DNA of 32,948 nt from Euplotes aediculatus. Its lineage: Eukaryota; Ciliophora; Spirotrichea; Euplotida; Euplotidae. Positions within the stretch are counted from its first letter, which is position 1, and each line of letters begins with the position of its first letter. Below, piece after piece: positions 31,174 to 32,948 of this stretch. Location of the stretch: assembly GCA_030463445.1 (NCBI GenBank), contig JAQGFW010029508.1, positions 1-32,948 of the forward strand, read 5' to 3'. The position numbers and the translations under genes are program-made. The notes beneath the pieces were generated by a model. That model was not told the DNA's origin, did no database searches, and worked only from the letters and a program-made list of their open reading frames with translations.

Positions 31174-32553
31174 TTATAGTAATTCAAATTCTTTTTTCAA
31201 GGAAACTACTTTTTGCTCATACCCTGCTTTAATCGTATCAAAAATATGGTATTGTTCATCAATCTTTTGCTCAACCATCACATAAAAGCTGCCCTCTAAT
31301 TTACCACCAGAAGTATTCCATACATGGGCTAATAGTTGGTTTATTTTTGCAATTTCTTCACAAATTTGTATTTTCAGTTCGGGGAAACTTGCAAAAAACT
31401 CATCTACTTTCATACGTTTTTTAGCTGCCAACTCCTGATTTAGTTTATCCAATTCTTTTTGATAGGCTTGTTTTCTCTGTTCTATGGCTTGAAAGTTGAG
31501 CTGCTCTTCCGCAACTTTTTGCTGTTTTTTTGCTTGTTTTACTTGATTTACTTTTTTGATGCTCTCTTTACTAATTAAGCCTTGTTCTTTACTAAGTAGT
31601 CCCCTTAAATATTGTTTGTCATTATCAATACCGCCTTTTTTCTTTTTAGCTTTTGTAAAGTTGATTTTGTCTTGAATATGCTCTATGTCATATGTAGCAA
31701 TGAGTTCCTTAACTTCTTCATATTCAAAACCCCACATTTCAATTTGCTCTAAGATAGATTGAACAAGACTCTCGTTTTCAGATTGAGTTTCGGATGGTAA
31801 CTGCTGTATTTCCTTAGTTTCTGATAATTCCCATTCAGGGGTATTTGCTCTGATAAAAAATTTAAGTTTGACCACTTCACTGTTTTTGCCTAATTCTCTG
31901 ACCTCATCAAAAGTAAAATTAACCTTGCCGAAGGTTTTGAACATTTCTTGACCTTTGTAAAGTATTTGCCTTTTAAAATCACGGTAATTAGAATATTTAT
32001 CCAATACTTCTAATAATTGTCTTAGCTTTATAGTAGTAATTGTAACGGGCATGGCAGCGTTTTTCCATCTCACACAAAACCAGTAGAGCTTTATCAAGTG
32101 GGGGTTTTTAATCCGCCTTGTAGCTTCCATGTGTGAAACAAAAAATTTATTATCTATTCCTAAAAGATATGGGGTTAAGTCTTCTGAAAACTGTAAATCA
32201 ACATATCCTTTTTTAGTTTGGTAGTTAGCTTTTCTCAAAAATGCTACGTCAGAAGTTGAGCCATCTGGTTCAATTAATGGAACTGGCTTAATCATCCCTC
32301 TTGCGGCTGCTCTTACAACCTTGTAAATATCGCTTTGGTTTACTCCAATTCTCTCTGCAAAATCCTTAACATATAGCCTATACGTATTAAATTGAGTATC
32401 TTTTTCTTTTATACTTGCTACCATTTCGATAAAAATTTGAAACTGAATGGTATTTAAATCAAGTTTCAAATTCAATATTGGATTACCCAAAAAGATAACA
32501 TCAGGGTCTTGATATTCTACAATAATACTATTTTCAGGTTCTATGCCCTCCAT
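31174..32553 (-). CDS. rep: Rep_3-family plasmid replication initiator
   Basis: An initiator of the RepB/Rep_3 type (PF01051), two winged-helix domains that bind iterons as monomers and the operator as dimers. I place the start at 32553 (MEGIEPENSIIVEYQDPDVI), giving 459 aa. The open frame continues to 32658, but that extension covers the promoter and operator and encodes an odd hydrophobic leader. Domain 1 is about residues 25-130 (LDLNTIQFQIFIEMVASI, DFAERIGVNQSDIYKVVRAA). Domain 2 follows (LTPYLLGIDNKFFVSHME, HLIKLYWFCVRW, IKLRQLLEVLDKYSNYRDFK). The C-terminal ~190 residues are Lys/Glu/Gln-rich coiled coil, longer than in most relatives. Confidence 0.9.
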   Translation of the reverse strand: MEGIEPENSIIVEYQDPDVIFLGNPILNLKLDLNTIQFQIFIEMVASIKEKDTQFNTYRLYVKDFAERIGVNQSDIYKVVRAAARGMIKPVPLIEPDGSTSDVAFLRKANYQTKKGYVDLQFSEDLTPYLLGIDNKFFVSHMEATRRIKNPHLIKLYWFCVRWKNAAMPVTITTIKLRQLLEVLDKYSNYRDFKRQILYKGQEMFKTFGKVNFTFDEVRELGKNSEVVKLKFFIRANTPEWELSETKEIQQLPSETQSENESLVQSILEQIEMWGFEYEEVKELIATYDIEHIQDKINFTKAKKKKGGIDNDKQYLRGLLSKEQGLISKESIKKVNQVKQAKKQQKVAEEQLNFQAIEQRKQAYQKELDKLNQELAAKKRMKVDEFFASFPELKIQICEEIAKINQLLAHVWNTSGGKLEGSFYVMVEQKIDEQYHIFDTIKAGYEQKVVSLKKEFELL

Positions 32554-32582
32554 TGATGGATAAAGAAGAAATAAATTTTTTA

Positions 32583-32612
32583 CAATAGTAATAAAAAAAG
32601 AAGTGATTACAA
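32583..32612 (-). promoter_or_regulatory. rep promoter
   Basis: On the minus strand TTG (plus 32610-32612), a 19-bp spacer and TACTATTG (plus 32583-32590) match the Bacteroidota promoter with one mismatch in the -7 box (TAnnTTTG). The distance to the chosen rep start is about 30 bp. Confidence 0.6.
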
Positions 32613-32666
32613 CATAAGATGCGAAAAAAAAGGATAATTTTCGCACTAACTTTCGCATCTTATGTT
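32611..32666. promoter_or_regulatory. Inverted-repeat operator of rep
   Basis: AACATAAGATGCGAAA (32611-32626) and TTTCGCATCTTATGTT (32651-32666) are perfect 16-bp inverted repeats. Each contains the iteron core TTTCGCATCT. The left arm overlaps the -33 TTG of the rep promoter. In related plasmids Rep dimers bind such inverted half-iterons to repress rep. A further direct half-iteron, TTTTCGCACTA, lies between the arms at 32638. Confidence 0.8.
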
Positions 32667-32732
32667 TTTGCGTTATTTAATCCTTAAAAAAGATGGCGTA
32701 ATTATCGTTTGTCACCCAAAAATACATTTGCA

Positions 32733-32948
32733 ACCCCTAAAATTTCGCACCTAATTTAAAATGACCCCTATTTTTTCGCACCTTATGGTTATTATATTAA
32801 TCCCAAACAATGTCAATTAGGTACTTATCCACAGTATTTTGATATAAACTTAAAATGACCCCTATTTTTTCGCATCTAACCCCTAAAATTTCGCATCTTG
32901 TTTATTTTTTACCCCTAAAATTTCGCACCTAATTTAAAATGACCCCTA
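32733..32948. repeat. Origin iterons, right part of array, with DnaA box
   Basis: Iteron units start at 32733, 32764, 32858, 32879, 32911 and 32942 (the last joins the unit at 28 after closure). All share ACCCCTA and TTTCGCAYCT. Spacings of 21, 31-32 and 94 bp are close to two, three and nine helical turns. A perfect DnaA box TTATCCACA lies at 32825-32833 inside the 94-bp interval. This is the replication origin. Confidence 0.92.

Noticed and set aside
1-32948. CRISPR array
   Set aside because: The only regular direct repeats are the origin iterons, which are contiguous or helically spaced without unique spacers of equal length, and no cas gene is present.

Overview
The window looks like a complete, AT-rich, iteron-controlled plasmid from a member of the Bacteroidota, perhaps a Cytophagales-type bacterium. 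Three things suggest this: promoters of the form TTG-N19/20-TAnnTTTG, signal-peptide and lipoprotein styles typical of the phylum, and a giant secreted RHS protein of the kind common there. The first and last 34 bases are identical and lie inside the iteron array, so the sequence probably closes into a circle of about 32.9 kb. No rRNA or recognisable tRNA gene was seen.

Backbone (about 30.8 kb through the junction to 6.4 kb): a Rep_3-type initiator with helically phased iterons, one perfect DnaA box and an inverted-repeat operator at its own promoter; a small unknown gene behind rep; three membrane or envelope genes of unknown role; a two-gene mobilisation module (TraG/VirD4-like ATPase plus replication-relaxation protein); and a ParA plus ribbon-helix-helix partition pair. 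A palindrome with core AAAAATATTTTT recurs at six backbone sites and may be the site of the ribbon-helix-helix protein. Two inverted copies of a 17-bp sequence bound the accessory part.

Accessory region, left (6.5-13.3 kb): a translationally coupled transporter operon (BASS symporter, HELGH metalloprotease-like protein, LysE-type exporter), two secreted or lipid-anchored proteins, two XRE regulators, a DUF932 protein, a multi-span membrane protein and a small unknown protein.

Accessory region, middle (13.3-19 kb): small cassettes with a striking property. Five short minus-strand reading frames, three of them paralogues of the DUF2958 type, are intact from start to stop except for nine in-frame TGA codons. 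There is no TAA, TAG or frameshift in them. At three positions the family or a paralogue has glycine. Elsewhere on the plasmid TGA is a normal stop, including in four ATGA overlaps. The same stretch has a HigBA pair, a serine resolvase, tandem structured units with a 22-codon hydrophobic reading frame, a likely structured ncRNA and a 34-aa membrane peptide.

Defence region (19-22.1 kb): a three-gene operon joining a Pycsar-type nucleotide cyclase, a PycTM-like membrane effector and a stand-alone E2-like protein of the sort known from CBASS. It is divergent from an XRE/ImmA-IrrE regulator pair. This Pycsar-plus-E2 arrangement is one of the two most interesting points in the window.

Right part (22.1-30.5 kb): a 2307-residue secreted RHS/YD-repeat protein followed by two small lipoprotein genes, flanked by two G+C-richer intergenic islands with extensive dyad symmetry.
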